Shown: one piece after another, positions 10,540 to 22,634 of the stretch
Numbering within the stretch: position 1 is the first letter of the stretch
Layout: every line of letters starts with the position of its first letter
Assembly: GCA_002189035.1 (NCBI GenBank)
Contig: NEEC01000007.1
Coordinates: 992,001-1,056,000, forward strand
Source: Utricularia gibba
Lineage: Eukaryota > Streptophyta > Magnoliopsida > Lamiales > Lentibulariaceae
Direction: 5' to 3'
Length of the DNA stretch: 64,000 bases
Made by a program: the position numbers and the translations under genes
Notes under the pieces: generated by a model
Told to the model about the DNA's origin: nothing
Database searches by the model: none
What the model saw: the letters and a program-made list of their open reading frames with translations, nothing else

Positions 10540-11175
10540 TAATTCTACACAATGACTCCAACAATTCTGGAAAAAGGGAGTTTAAGAACGACCCAGGCGC
10601 CGGAATTTTAACAGAAATGGGAGTTTAAGGATTTCACTATCTAATACAGCAGCAAGCAAACCCCTTTTGAGAGTCAAATAAGAGAAACGTCAAGCAGCCT
10701 AAAACTCTTAAAGTAGATTACATGAAACATCACGTCCCCCGGGAATCGGAAGCGGGAAAAACTTCAGCCTCCTCAGAGCAGCAGCAAGGTCACGACACCA
10801 GGTACAAAACCACAAACCTATTTTTCCAACGTAAGAACATGTGCTGTAATTCTTCTTCTTTTTTTACTTATGATGTTACCGAATCTGACAACAATCTTAA
10901 ATAGCTCCAAATTTCGATCGTTAACTAAAAATTTTGACATGCTTCGCTCTTTTAGCTTGAATCGGGTCGGGTTGGGTTTCTCGGGTCCATGCCCAATTCC
11001 ATGTAATCAGTAAGCATTCACTCGCATAGGACACAGATTTCCAGTTACAACACAACAGAAAGAATTTTTGGAATGTAGCAACGATTCCAAACCAAGTAAA
11101 GAGAGCATCTGGTAATAGCTCTGGCTGGAGTAAGTTTATTAGTCTGGGGAGTGACTGAGACTTTGGCACCTGGGA
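10540..11175. other. Intergenic, PWWP 5' flank and NDUFA8 3' flank
   Basis: No gene seen. Short ORFs on both strands do not resemble proteins. Confidence 0.5.
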
Positions 11176-12011
11176 TCAGAGGGGGCATGCTTTCTCAAAC
11201 TCTTTCTGCTCCTTCCGGCAGAATTCGAACTCGTTGGTGTGATAATGCATGCAGCCAGCATAAGTATCCAGCTCTTTGCCGCAGCTTTGGTGCAACCCTC
11301 TTAGCCTACAAAAAGCATGTACTTCGGAGTTTCGCATCAGTTCATACAGGATTTCAAAGTATGATTTCTTTCAGTCCAATGATAATGATAGAGGAAGCCA
11401 AATGTCTTGATGAAAGGAACTATGGCGTAGATTCATCCAGCATGACCAAAATTCATCGCTAGTTGTGCATAATGTTGCTAGAAAGTTTAATTTCTTATCT
11501 TGTCTGGTTCAGAAGCAAGTACATGAAGCATGTGTGCAATGCAATGAAGCAAGACGAGGCATTTATATTTGCAATTACTTGCATCAAGTTAAACAACAAA
11601 GTCCAGCGGAGGAACTAATACCAGGTAACATTTAACCACGATCCCTCGGTCAAATTGATCAAAGGCCCAGAAAAACTTCAAGCATGCCGGGAATCAGATT
11701 TTAATAAACAACGTTGCAACCTTTACTAGCACCGATGCATATTCCAAGACACGCTTAGGTCGTCATGAACTCCGGAATGGATTAAATGCATTGATTCAAC
11801 AAGAACTGAAACTAACTTACAGGTGGAGGACGCATTTCGTCACTAGCCGGCCTTTATCAAGGCACGTCTCGGGGTTCGGATCATCTTTTTTGCACTTCAG
11901 AAACGCTATGTTCTCATCACGACATTTAGACCCAACATGCTTTGAAGCAGCCATCAACACAGACGAAGTGGGGACTGGTTCACCCAGTTCTGATGATACG
12001 GTGCCCGCCAT
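11176..12011 (-). CDS. NADH dehydrogenase 1 alpha subunit 8 (NDUFA8)
   Basis: Accessory subunit of mitochondrial complex I, on the intermembrane-space side and imported by the MIA40 disulfide relay. Two exons, 12011-11821 and 11305-11176, join in phase to 106 aa, the same length as I recall for the Arabidopsis proteins. It carries CX9C pairs: C-RDENIAFLK-C, C-LDKGRLVTK-C and C-GKELDTYAG-C, then a CX10C near the C-terminus (C-RKEQKEFEKA-C), the family pattern. The start MAGTVSSELGEPVPTSS matches the family N-terminus; an upstream in-frame Met at 12032 is less likely. The 515-nt intron is long for this window. A further leader intron may lie upstream. Confidence 0.95.
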
Positions 12012-12877
12012 CCTTAAACACAAGAACACCATACTTCAGTCAACGAATTTGGCACTTGCGGCAACCGAAATCGATACAAATCATCCAACCGCATTACTGA
12101 TAATACGCATAAAAATTATTAAACGAATCGGTAAACACAAAACTCACAAGAACAATGCACCACCCAGCCTCGAATTACCATCATTTTTCTGAGAAAAAAA
12201 CGCGCTAAAATTCGCGGATACAAACGGAGTCCTCGGAATCAGATCGCTCAGAAAGAAAATGGATGTAAACCTCAATCAAGATTACATACTTCAATTTGAT
12301 TAAAAAAATAAAAAGTGGCAACCATTCACAGATCTAAAGCAATAATTCACCTGCTTCCTCGGTAGCAGGATTTCACAGTAGCACCGAATTTGGGGCAAAA
12401 TCTTCCCTTATCGGAGGTGCCAAATTGAGCTCACAGAATTATGTGGACACCAAGCAAGCCCGTTAAACACGACGACCACAAGCGTAAGCCCGGCACAGGC
12501 CCAGGTTCTGGCCATTCACTAAGGGCCACGTTAGCTACAATTAGGCCCAATATCATACGGCCCGTGATCCATCTAAATAAATTATTATCTTTTATATTCT
12601 GAAATTCAAAGTCAGAGAGGAATGAAGGTAAAACAGCATGTTTGATGTATTAGCAACGCCTGGGTTTGATGGGGTACCCTCGTACCAATGAGGAGGAATG
12701 CCATCAGATCAGTAACAGCAAGAGCTCCCCTAGCATGGAGGCTGCATGCAGGCAGCCTCACATTTACAAATCACTACCAAAACCTGCTTGCTATATTATT
12801 GTTTTTCCGGTTGTTTTTTCAGATGTTCAACAGCGAAATCTTGGTGCTGCAATTTGTGGTGTAGTAGTAGTAGCCTG
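12012..12877. other. NDUFA8 promoter and AP2-gene 3' flank
   Basis: Contains GGCCCA/TGGGCC-type motifs (about 12475-12560) common in plant promoters of mitochondrial and translation genes. No further gene seen. Confidence 0.5.
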
Positions 12878-14903
12878 TCAAGGAAGGCTCTGGAAAGAAG
12901 GAAACTGAGGTCTCTGTTTACAAGTAAGAAGGGAGCTCAGGCATGGAGAGACTGCGTGGGCGAATCCTGATGATGCTGCAGAAGGCGAAATGGGTACTGC
13001 ATGAAGTGGAACTACGCCCTGGCTTTGCATTTTCCATGGCCACATCTGAGTTCCAGCCGAGTAACCGGCTTCAACGCTGGTTTTCACTGCTGCTGATTTA
13101 TCCTAAAGTGCATAAACCAGAGAGTGAACCCACAGAAATGGGGGAACTTCTTTGTAAGAGACATGAGGGTAACCACAGCACCTTGGTGTTTGTGGAGAAA
13201 CCAGGGAATATGGCACCCCATGAAGCAGCATGATACTTGGGCTCACCCTATCAATCAAATTTTCTAGTTATTATTCATTCGAGTCATGTGCAAAGAGTTC
13301 AGTGTGAATTTCCGTGTATGATTGTAGTACCTGAAGATTTTGGTTAGCAGGCATTGTAGAAGAGGGAAACTGCAATGTTTTCACAGCTGCAAAGCCATTT
13401 CCCTGGGAGCTATCTGAAGACACGGATATCCCAAGATTGAGATCAAGACTGCTGCCACTGCCTGCGTAGAAAATCAAAACCGCAAAAGGTTGTTAAACTC
13501 GCTTTCTCTTGAATGTGTGGCAGGAAAACAAAGCTGTGCCGTTTAGACTCCATTCCAACCTGCGTCTCTCCGACCGAAGTTCACTTCCCTGGTGTAGATG
13601 CTAGGCTCAAGGTTAGCTACTGGTATGGCTTCGTTTTCATTCCGCTGGGCGATTGATTTCTCATAAGCCCTGCAGTAAATCAAAGGTTCAAGAGAACTAC
13701 CAAGATAAGGACATTGATGAGCTGATTTTGGAAACAAATTACTCACTTCTTCTCAAGTAATTGCCACTGGTTACATTTAGGCAGAGAAGCTGATCCCCTG
13801 TACTTGGAATTTCCTCGAGGAAAACCAGTGCTTTGGCGGCGAAGAAGATGGACCAATTCTTCTTTTGTGAAGTTTTTCATCTGCAGAAAATCCCCAACTC
13901 TGCGTAAATTTGCATGATGGAGCTCAAAACTCTGCGCAACGATCAAGAAGTGCAAACCTGTTTCATATCTTCCTCATAGTCACTTGTGTTGAAATTGATG
14001 TCCGCATCAACCCCACGAAACATGATGGCTGCTCGATCATAAGCCCTGAATCATGGGAATATTTTAGATTCGCAAATAAACCTCAACACAAACATCCAGT
14101 ATGCAGGAATAGTTAGTTACCTTGCAGCAGCATGGGCAGTGTCGAATCCCCCTGAAATTTAGAAACCAAAGACGAAGAACAAGAGTTAAGCAGATGCAAA
14201 AATATACCATCGCCGTTGATGGACTTGTTTTCCAGGGAGAAGAGAACAAGTTCTTACCCAGATACACTTGTTTTCCACAATCCCTGAAAACAAAGCAAAA
14301 ACACAAGTTCAAAACCCCGACGCGCAAAAACGGTGGTAAAAATTGGATCAGACACAATCACAAACACCATACATTCATGCGGCGGGAGTGTGAAAATTTT
14401 CATAGATAACGACGAACCAGATATGGGATTCCCATCTTCCAGTTCTCCGGTAGAAAGTAACCCCGCGGTACTGAGAGCTCCGTGAGCGGGGACCGCGTCT
14501 GCTCTTCTTAACCTGGGGTTGCGGTACTTGATTACTACTCATCGGCAAATGGGTCTTGTAAATTCCTAATTCGACGCCTCCGCCGCTCGAAAATTCCGGG
14601 GCCGCCGACAAATTCAACCAGTATTGAGCCGTCGCCGACGCAGACGAAGGGCCGTCGGGAACAGCTGAAGCTCCTCGCTCACGTTATCGTCAACGTTTTC
14701 TTCATTATTAACATCGTCGTCAATGTGTATGGCATCCTTGCCAAGGATTGAGAAATTTAGAGTGAACAAAGAGGTGTTGCAGTCGAGTTCATCCACCGCG
14801 GCGGATGTCGTCGTCGAACCCACAGAATCGGTTGCCGTGGGGTCTTCCCCCCCTGAAAAGCAAAGTCAACTTCTCCGGCAGCGTCAACATTCAGATCCAA
14901 CAT
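12878..14903 (-). CDS. AP2/TOE-type transcription factor with miR172 site
   Basis: Repressor family of flowering time and floral patterning. Exons: 14903-14418, 14283-14258, 14151-14121, 14045-13958, 13880-13747, 13669-13560, 13461-13331, 13045-12878 (last acceptor least certain). Features in order: LDLNV repressor (EAR) motif at the N-terminus; nuclear signal [13 protein letters not shown]; complete first AP2 domain ([18 protein letters not shown] to DADINFN); linker [10 protein letters not shown]; second AP2 domain that begins [11 protein letters not shown] but jumps from LLEKK to AYEKS, so the usual YVYLG...EAAR exon is absent; LDLNLGIS; and SAASSGF at the miR172 site. Exon 1 needs two added bases, at C7 14847-14853 (+ strand) and GGG 14657-14659, to read through. 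Everything else is intact, so I treat these as base-call errors. Closest to the TOE3/SMZ/SNZ side of the family, by inference. Confidence 0.88.
12961..12981 (-). promoter_or_regulatory. miR172 target site in AP2 mRNA
   Basis: The minus strand reads GCAGCATCATCAGGATTC within the last exon, encoding A-A-S-S-G-F. It is complementary to miR172 except for G:U-type or terminal differences (CAGGATT for CAAGATT, and both end bases). Position near the 3' end of the frame is as in other AP2/TOE genes. Expected effect is cleavage or translational repression by miR172. Confidence 0.92.
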
Positions 14904-17900
14904 CTCCGATCTCCAGTACACCCAACCGCAGTTCCCCGCTTGTACTTCAACCGAAAAAAAAAAGGGAGACTGAAGAAGATCAATCAATATCTTTCTTGTT
15001 TTAGCATAGACAAAAGTTCGAAAATGGAAAAAGGGATAACACCCCCAACACACAAAAAAAGAAAAAAAAAAAGGACCGGAGAAGTCACGGCAGAAAAACG
15101 GAACTCTGACCAGGAAGATTTCAGAAATCCCAATAACCGGTCACCGGAAAAAACACAAGAAAGAAGAAGGAAGAAAAAGCAACAGAGTAACCACCACCAA
15201 GGTTGCCCTTCTGCGAACAACTCATTGGTTGTGAGGTTTGTTTGTTCCTTCACTCGATAATTAACTACGCCTTTGCCGCATTTTCCCTGCCCCTCAACCG
15301 TCCAAATTTTTTTTCAACCGTACCGCCGTATCCTCCCGGGTTACGTCATCTCCCCCTCAATCCATCCATCCCAATTGTACCTCCCCAAATTATGTACCGA
15401 ATTCAACATCATTAGGACGTGCCCCTGCACCCAAAAATCTCAATTCCCTTCCTCTCAATTCTTTTGGTTTCGTAACCGAAACCCGATTTCGATTCTCTTT
15501 GTATTCGCGATAGTGATATTTCAATATGTGATCCATCACACACTAGTCTCCATAACCCACACCACACAAGACCTCGTCATCCTGGTTTCCGTTTTAGGTA
15601 TTGGAAAATGCGTGGTGGGGCAGACCATTCCATAATTAGGTGGACTGCACGCCCCCCTCTTCTTCTTCTTTTTTCCCCCCTAATCATCGTCGGGCATGCC
15701 TTCACCTTTTCTTAATATTATTTTATTATTAAATATCTGTACATCCACCCACTGCATGTTACATGGTAATAACATTGCATTAAAAGATCATTAAACACGG
15801 GGCACGGATTCTAACGCGGTCGTCGCTTATCAAAGTGGACTAGTGGAGTACGCGTACGACGTCGCTTCGGTCCGCATTTTCGCCCTTTTTGGAAATTCGA
15901 TTTCCCTTTTTTTTATATTTTTTCTTGTCGCTGTCTGGAGGTGGTCACTTCTGTCTCCACACATCATATTGCATTCGAGTATCGCCCCCAAACCGGGTCA
16001 AAACCCGACCAAATAACACATTTTCGGACCCAAAAGTGTTCATTATTATTTCACCCTTCGATGTGTTACATCATCCGGCATCGTGTTTCATGCATTTCAA
16101 TTCTTTTTTATTTCAAGTGCTGGGGTTCTTGTCGCTATTATATTAAATACGCATCTGTTTTCCTACAAGCGTCCATGACTTGAGTGAATATGCCTGATTT
16201 TCATGGAATGTTCAGGATGTTGTCCTCCTGCTCATATTTCAGTCAAATAAAATTTACACGAAATTAAATATATTTTTAATTTGAATAGTATTTATTAAAT
16301 AAAATGAGCAATAAAAGGTGATGGATGGAACGTTGTAGGTCGTTTGGGATGGGGATGAGCAGGTGTCGGTCGGTCGGTTGGGTGTGGGTTAGGGTTAGGG
16401 TTAGGGTTAGGGCTAGGGCACATGGGATGTAAGGATGGGGTAGTTGTAACATTTGATTCCCATAAAAAGGAACAATGCCACGTCAGCAGAGGCAGCAATC
16501 GTACCTGTTTCAGTGCCATAAATGGTGAACCAGTACTGCTGCGACTCTATCCTGGTTATTATTTATTATTAATGAATTAAATAATTAATTAGATGCACAT
16601 TTTTTTTTATTCCAGAAAGGCAGCAGCAGCAGCATACTGTTAAATTATTTCTTTATAATATGCATGAGAGGCATCCCGGCCGCCACGCATTTATTGGACT
16701 GTTGTAGCTTGTATTTATTCCCTCACTAGCTCATCCCAACATGACAATAATTTAATGATAATACTTGCAATAAGCACGACAAGGTGGATTTTTCCCCCCT
16801 TTTTTTTAAATCACGTCTCCCCACCTACACATAGATGATAGATTCCTTCCCAATAATGGATCCCCCATTCCCTTCACCGGAGAAGGTAGAGATCAAGACA
16901 CGCGCCGCCCCGTGGAGGCGGAGCAGCAGCGTGCTGAGATGTGTGAGGCGCCGGCACTGATCGGAGTGTCGACGCACTAGGCCACACGTACGGACCGGAC
17001 GGTAACGGGATGGATGAACTTAGGGTAGCCTGCAGCAATAAATTTGGTTAGAAGCTACTTTAGTATCCGGTGGGTTGTTGACTAAACACAATCATTCAAG
17101 TGTTGGGTTGTCGTGGGTCAACGCGGTTCGGGTCCGGGTTAGCGTGCCGGTTCGGTGCTAGGGGAGAGGATCCAGCAGAGGAGAGACCGGATCTTTACAA
17201 AAAAGTAATGTTATTTAATTTTGTCGTGGTGGGCTATCCCTGAAGAGGGTACGCGCCCCATCCTGGCCGTCCAAAGCCGCAAGTTGCCGTTTTTTAACGC
17301 ACGTGATTCGATGGGGGACCCCACCCTGACAAATTTTTACTTGATTTGATTTGAATGGGATTCGATTCGATTTGATCTCTCCACCAAAAATTCACGTTTT
17401 CCGATCGAGACCGACGGCGGTGCTACTTCCCGGTCGATTGACCTAAACAATCTCCTCTCCTCGCTGTCTTGACCACCCACCCATGTTTAATTATTGGGGC
17501 CCAAAACACACTGTAATTGCATCGCGATCCAATTTATAGACAAATTAGTTATCATAAAAGCGGCTGAACCGAATCCCTTTTGGTTGGAACAGTTGAACCG
17601 GGAGGGGAGGAAGAAGGGCATGATTGGATTGGATTGGATTGAATTGGCTCTGGGATTCTTGTTGCTCACATGGCGGGGCGCCCACTCGGGTTTCCTTCCC
17701 GAGACAGGTGTGCCTGCCTGCACAGTGCGTAGTGCGTCGTAGATGGGTATGAATGTTTCCTTGTTTGTCTGCGTGCGTCGACGCGAATGATAGCGTGAAG
17801 CCGAGAGAAACAACATTGGAATGACGATGGTGACAGTGCAGACCGCAGGAAAAGGAAGGAAGCACTCGCGTGCCCATCTATCTATCTGTGTTGGCCCCGA

Positions 17901-18645
17901 CCGACCGCGACACCAACCGAGAATCCTCCCCCTCCAATGGGAAACGGCCGCGTCTCCCCACTCCATCGGATAAGCCAAGCCACACACCGAGATACGATGT
18001 TTTTATTTAAATTGGTAATAATCTTGATTGTACATATTTTAAAATGTCCACGTGGCTGTATTGAATATCTTAGAAAATTCCAAAATAGCCCCCGAATTAC
18101 AAACTTCGGGGACCGAAGAGAAGGGTCATGGATTATTAAATTCATGAATTTTTTAAATGGGGGAAAGAAAGAAATAAAGACAGAAATGTGGTTGGTTGGA
18201 GTCATGGATCACGGAGAATAATTCCTTCTCGTTCCAGAGGAAAAAAGAAAAGAGGAGCCTAAATGCCACGTGGGTCCCAGGAAACTGTGGCGATGTCGGC
18301 AAGCACATACGAGGTTTTAATATTTTTTGTATTGCCCAGAGCGACGTGGCTGCCTCTCCTCCCCAACTTTTCACATCTGGCCCGGGCTGGGCTGGGCTGG
18401 GCATCTCAGTTCCGACATGGGCTGCAAACAAGACGCAGCACTCATGGACCAAGGAACGCAAACAAGAGCGGGATGTGGAACTGGAATTGGATTAGATGAT
18501 AGTTTTGCCGGCACCTTGGAAGCCCCAATAAACTGAAACTAGTACATGAGATACATCATAGAAACTGAACAACGGAATTGTTTCTTCCCATCTTCACAGG
18601 CTGGATCTCAGATCGCCCTGGGGTTGAACGTTTTCCTCTGCAGTT
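14904..18645. other. Long intergenic, AP2 5' flank and ELP6 3' flank
   Basis: Upstream of the AP2 gene is an A-rich leader region (15040-15190). A short TTAGGG array lies at 16386-16418 and GGATT repeats near 17625. Several G/C-rich patches (17000-17900) carry short ORFs on both strands with no recognisable product. No RNA gene seen. Confidence 0.5.
16386..16418 (+). repeat. TTAGGG microsatellite
   Basis: Four to five TTAGGG units, the last changed to CTAGGG. The usual plant telomere unit is TTTAGGG, so this hexamer form is not the common one. Too short to be a telomere. Confidence 0.9.
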
Positions 18646-19724
18646 TCAGGTCTTGCTTCCCGGGAAGAAGTAGTCGACGCTGGTCTCCTTGATCCTGAAG
18701 TGGAGATTGTGCACCCTGTTCCTGGATCCCATGGAGTCATCTTCAACTCCCTTTCTGGTTACAGTCATCTGCTCAAAAACCAAGCAGAAGATGGATGACC
18801 CCACGTCGATCAGAGAGGTTATGATCTTCTAGGGGATGGTTTTACCTGTCCATGGACATCAGCTGCTAGTCCAGTAGCTAAAGGCTCGATGTTTATCACA
18901 ACATCAGCAAGGTACTCCAGTTGCAGAAGCAGGGAGGGGTGATCCTCTTTCGAGTACACATCACTGTGAACCAGAGCAACAACCGAGCACCCCTATTCAA
19001 CACAACACCTCCCAGCGTTTCTTTTTGCATTCCGGTGAGAAAAGAATAGGGAATGGTAGTGACATACAAATTGGGCAGTTAAACTGCGGCAGTATTTGAG
19101 AAAATCGAAAACTAGAGACGATGAAGATCTGGCATGAATTTCCATGAGAGAAGCATCATCAATTATCACCATTGCATGGGAACCACAATTCTCGACTGCG
19201 CTATGAACCTTTCCATACAATTGAACAATCATTTCGTGCTGTGCTCCCCGTCCCCCTTGTCTGATAACAAAACCGTACCCAATGGAGTTACCCGCAAACA
19301 AGCTAGTCAAAAACAGACAAAAGAAATAGAGAACCAGACTACAAATTCTAACCGAGAGTGCCATCCGAGAAAATGTCAATGAAGAGCAACCTTCTCTTGT
19401 CCCTCTGAGCACTCAAGTTGCAACCCTGACAAAACCCCAAGAACGGTATTTGCGACTTTTTTTTTTTTCAAATCCATGGTCTGCCATAGGGAACGAAAAA
19501 GTTACCATTTTGCGAAGAATCCGATCGTAGTGGGTGAAGGGCTGGGCGAATGCTAGGAAAACGACGACGTCGGAGGACTGCGGGGAGAGGGCGCGCTTGA
19601 GTAACTGGTGGATGATGAATCTGCCGCTGTTCTCGACGCAGTCTTTCAGTAGTATCATCCCTCCACCCCCATGGCCGCAGTCGATGACTTCCTCCAAAGG
19701 ATTGGAGTACTGGAAACTCCCCAT
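18646..19724 (-). CDS. ELP6: Elongator complex protein 6
   Basis: Subunit of the Elp4-5-6 ring of Elongator, a RecA-like fold without an ATPase motif, needed for wobble-uridine modification in tRNA. Five exons: 19724-19506, 19425-19353, 19255-19068, 18992-18846 and 18768-18646, giving 249 aa, close to the family size. Diagnostic stretches are [61 protein letters not shown] with ADVHGQ, and the C-terminus [14 protein letters not shown]. The frame is open upstream to a GTG at 19745 that reads V-D-L-L-T-A-A before the ATG. Relatives often start M-x-L-L there, so the native start may have been lost and the next ATG used. Confidence 0.93.
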
Positions 19725-22634
19725 GGCCGCAGTCAATAAATCCACCCTACGGAATGTTTCAACCGCCGGAAGATCGAACTTTTACCCCCTAAAAACCGTT
19801 ATTCCATACAAGAAAACAATACCCTAATGTTCAAAACCCGTACGTTCCCCGGCGAAGGCTCGCTCTTCCCCGCCCTCCCTTCCCTTCCTCTGGACACCAA
19901 AAACGGCTTCGCCTCCACCCACCGGACCGGCGTTTGGATAATTGGGCCAATAACTATGAACGATTATTTCTTCTCTACGAAAAGCCTAAGAGACCGCCCA
20001 ACTCCATTTAGGCCGTACATGGGTTCAGCCCACGAATTATTACACATAAATAAATAAGTAAAAAGGTACTCACTCTCCATCATCATTCCCATCGTACGGT
20101 TAGTTCTTCTTTCAAACTTTGACGTGTTGACAACCCGGGTTCAAAGCAATAGAGAAAAGTTGTGTGTGAAGGGGATCCAGGAGGCCCATTCGCGATTCTT
20201 GGAGTTGATTTTGCCCCCCCGCAAAGGAAAAACCCATCATTTTGTTGGGGAACCCCACCCCACCCCACCCCGCCATTCGTGGGCGCTTCGTTCAAGAAAG
20301 GCGAGCGTGATTTGATGCAAAGGAGGGAGGACAACTCGCCAAAGCGTCTTCCTCCTCGTCGGCCATCATCCCATGCCACGACATACTTGTACGCTGTCTG
20401 TTTTGGCGATTGCTTACAAGGAAGAGGGAATGTCGCCTGTCGGAGCTTGCCAAGGTTTATACCAGTTTGTCCCAACACATCCTCCTCCCACAATCATTGC
20501 TTGGGTCGTTTGATACGAAATAACAAAAAAAAGTAATCATTTTATTATTTGCTAATCTCATAACTCAAAATACAATCTTTATTTTAATCTCAGTCATTTT
20601 TGTATATGATTTTATAATATTTTTAATCATAAATATTTGATATAATTTTAATTATAATATTATCTATAGGATATATTACTTTTTAAATAGCAATAGGATG
20701 GATTAGGAGTCCGCAAGTAGTGATTTGACCCTAACCTGGCGTGCCTTATCCCATCCCCTCTACTTCCTCTTCCTCTTCCACTTGGTATGCGGGAGGAGAG
20801 TATGCCTTTACCTAGTACCTAGTGTTGAAATTTAAGATATGATGTATCCAATAAACATACGTAAAATTTAAATATATAAGAAAATTACATTAAAAAAATT
20901 AAATAATTATTAATGATTCATAATTTTTTATATATATGACTATTTTACTTTTAAATTTTAATATGTTATCATTTGTTCAAATACCTCTGCCTGCACTTCC
21001 CTTCCCCGCCACACAAACTCCATTTTCACACCACCCAAACGCCATTTTCATTTATATTCCTTCCTTTCTCTTTCCCAATTGCAGCGCAGCATATGAGAAG
21101 AAGAAGACAGAGTAGATTTTGAAAAGTACCCACTGTCCATTTTTCTATCACACACCACACACAAAAAATTGCACATATGGTGGGTATATTTCTAACACAC
21201 ACAAAACACAGTGGTTATTTTTCAAAAAAACGAGTGAGTAATCCCAGCCCAGGTTGGCGCACTGCGGAGCCCTAAATCCTAGTGGGATTGCAATGGTGTT
21301 TGGGTGACGTGTGGAAGACAAAGAGTTTGACCGGACAGGGCACCGTCCTAGGGGAAGCCGAATTGGCCTTGTAGGAGTAGGACAAGGCATGTAATGGCTT
21401 CTTGCCCCCCCCCCCCCCGCCCCCTTGCCGACGAAAACACGGCCACTCGCTCAAGTGTCACCCACTTTGTCCTCATTTCAACACTCATTAATGCATCCCC
21501 ACCCCCAACCCAATAAACAATACACAACAATATGTATTTTTAAAAGTATACTTCTTATCTGGGGGCCGCCATGGAATGGAATTCTTCGCATTCACTTCAC
21601 CATGCTGAGGTAAACATCTAATCTCATGTGAGTTACCCACGGGGTAAAGATCTAATCCCATGTGAGTCACCATGCCAACCAAGAAAAAAAGTCAAAAAGG
21701 TAAATTCGTGTAATTATAAGGGTATTGGTATCAAGATACTATCTTCAACTTGTATGATATTATCAATTTTGGATATTCAATTCTTATGTTTTTAAGTATT
21801 TCTCTTTTGAGAAATGTATTTATACAAGATTAACAAATCACTCTATTTAATCATATTCACTATCTCGTCCGTGATCAATATGGGATACATAAGTGTTACA
21901 ATACATTGGACTTACATTGGGTGTCACGACTTGGATGTAATAACAAAACCTAGTTATTACATCCATTACATGCACGCTTTTAATATTTTTATTTTCACAC
22001 TGAAAAAGAAAATAGAATCATATCGAATTATCAGAAATTTGAATTTATTTATATTTTTGTATATTAAAAATGTCACATCTTCCTGGTATGTGATTGATTT
22101 GTTGACATTCTTTAATAATGTGATAAATCATTTTCATGTTATTTTTGTTATCCCTCTTCATGATATAAAGATATTATTTTCGAATATTGATATTATTTAC
22201 CATAATAATTGGAAAAGCAACGTGGCGTATGGGTGCACTGCACCGCACCGTAGCTGCACCCACACCTGAGTCGGGTTGGCGCCACGACGAAACGAGTATC
22301 AGATTGTGTCGGGGGCTCCTTTTCGTCTTTTTGACTTGTTTCTTTTTCTTTAATTTTTTTGCTCTTTTTTTTTAATTTTGGAATTTTATATCAATAAAAT
22401 AAACAAATAAAATGTATTTTTCTCGTGACTGATGTAACGCAAGCTCCCACTTATCATCAGAAGTATAACCGCAGCGTTTTACACCCCACAGGGGGAAAAC
22501 GTACCAAAGGAAAAAAAAAAAAAAAAACTCTCATTTCTCTTCTTCTTCTCCGGCCGATTGACTTGTTTTGTTGGTGTTGTGATCTTTCGTCTCGTGGGAA
22601 CTCCAGTCCGTCTTCTGCGGTATGCGAAGGGGGA
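19725..22634. other. Long intergenic, ELP6 to patatin-like gene
   Basis: AT-rich stretches (20530-20700, 20820-20980, 21720-22400) alternate with short G/C-rich patches. It holds CCCCA repeats near 20253-20272 and a C14 run at 21405-21418 followed by G and five more C. Between 21600 and 21665 two near-copies of CTAATC(T/C)CATGTGAGT(T/C)ACC occur. No gene seen. Confidence 0.5.

Noticed and set aside
12878-14903. AP2 gene as a true pseudogene because of two frame breaks
   Set aside because: All splice sites, the miR172 site and both EAR-type motifs are intact, and the same kind of one-base loss occurs in five other places in the window, including LHCA1.
16386-16418. TTAGGG repeats as a chromosome end
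   Set aside because: Only about 33 bp and flanked by ordinary genes on both sides.
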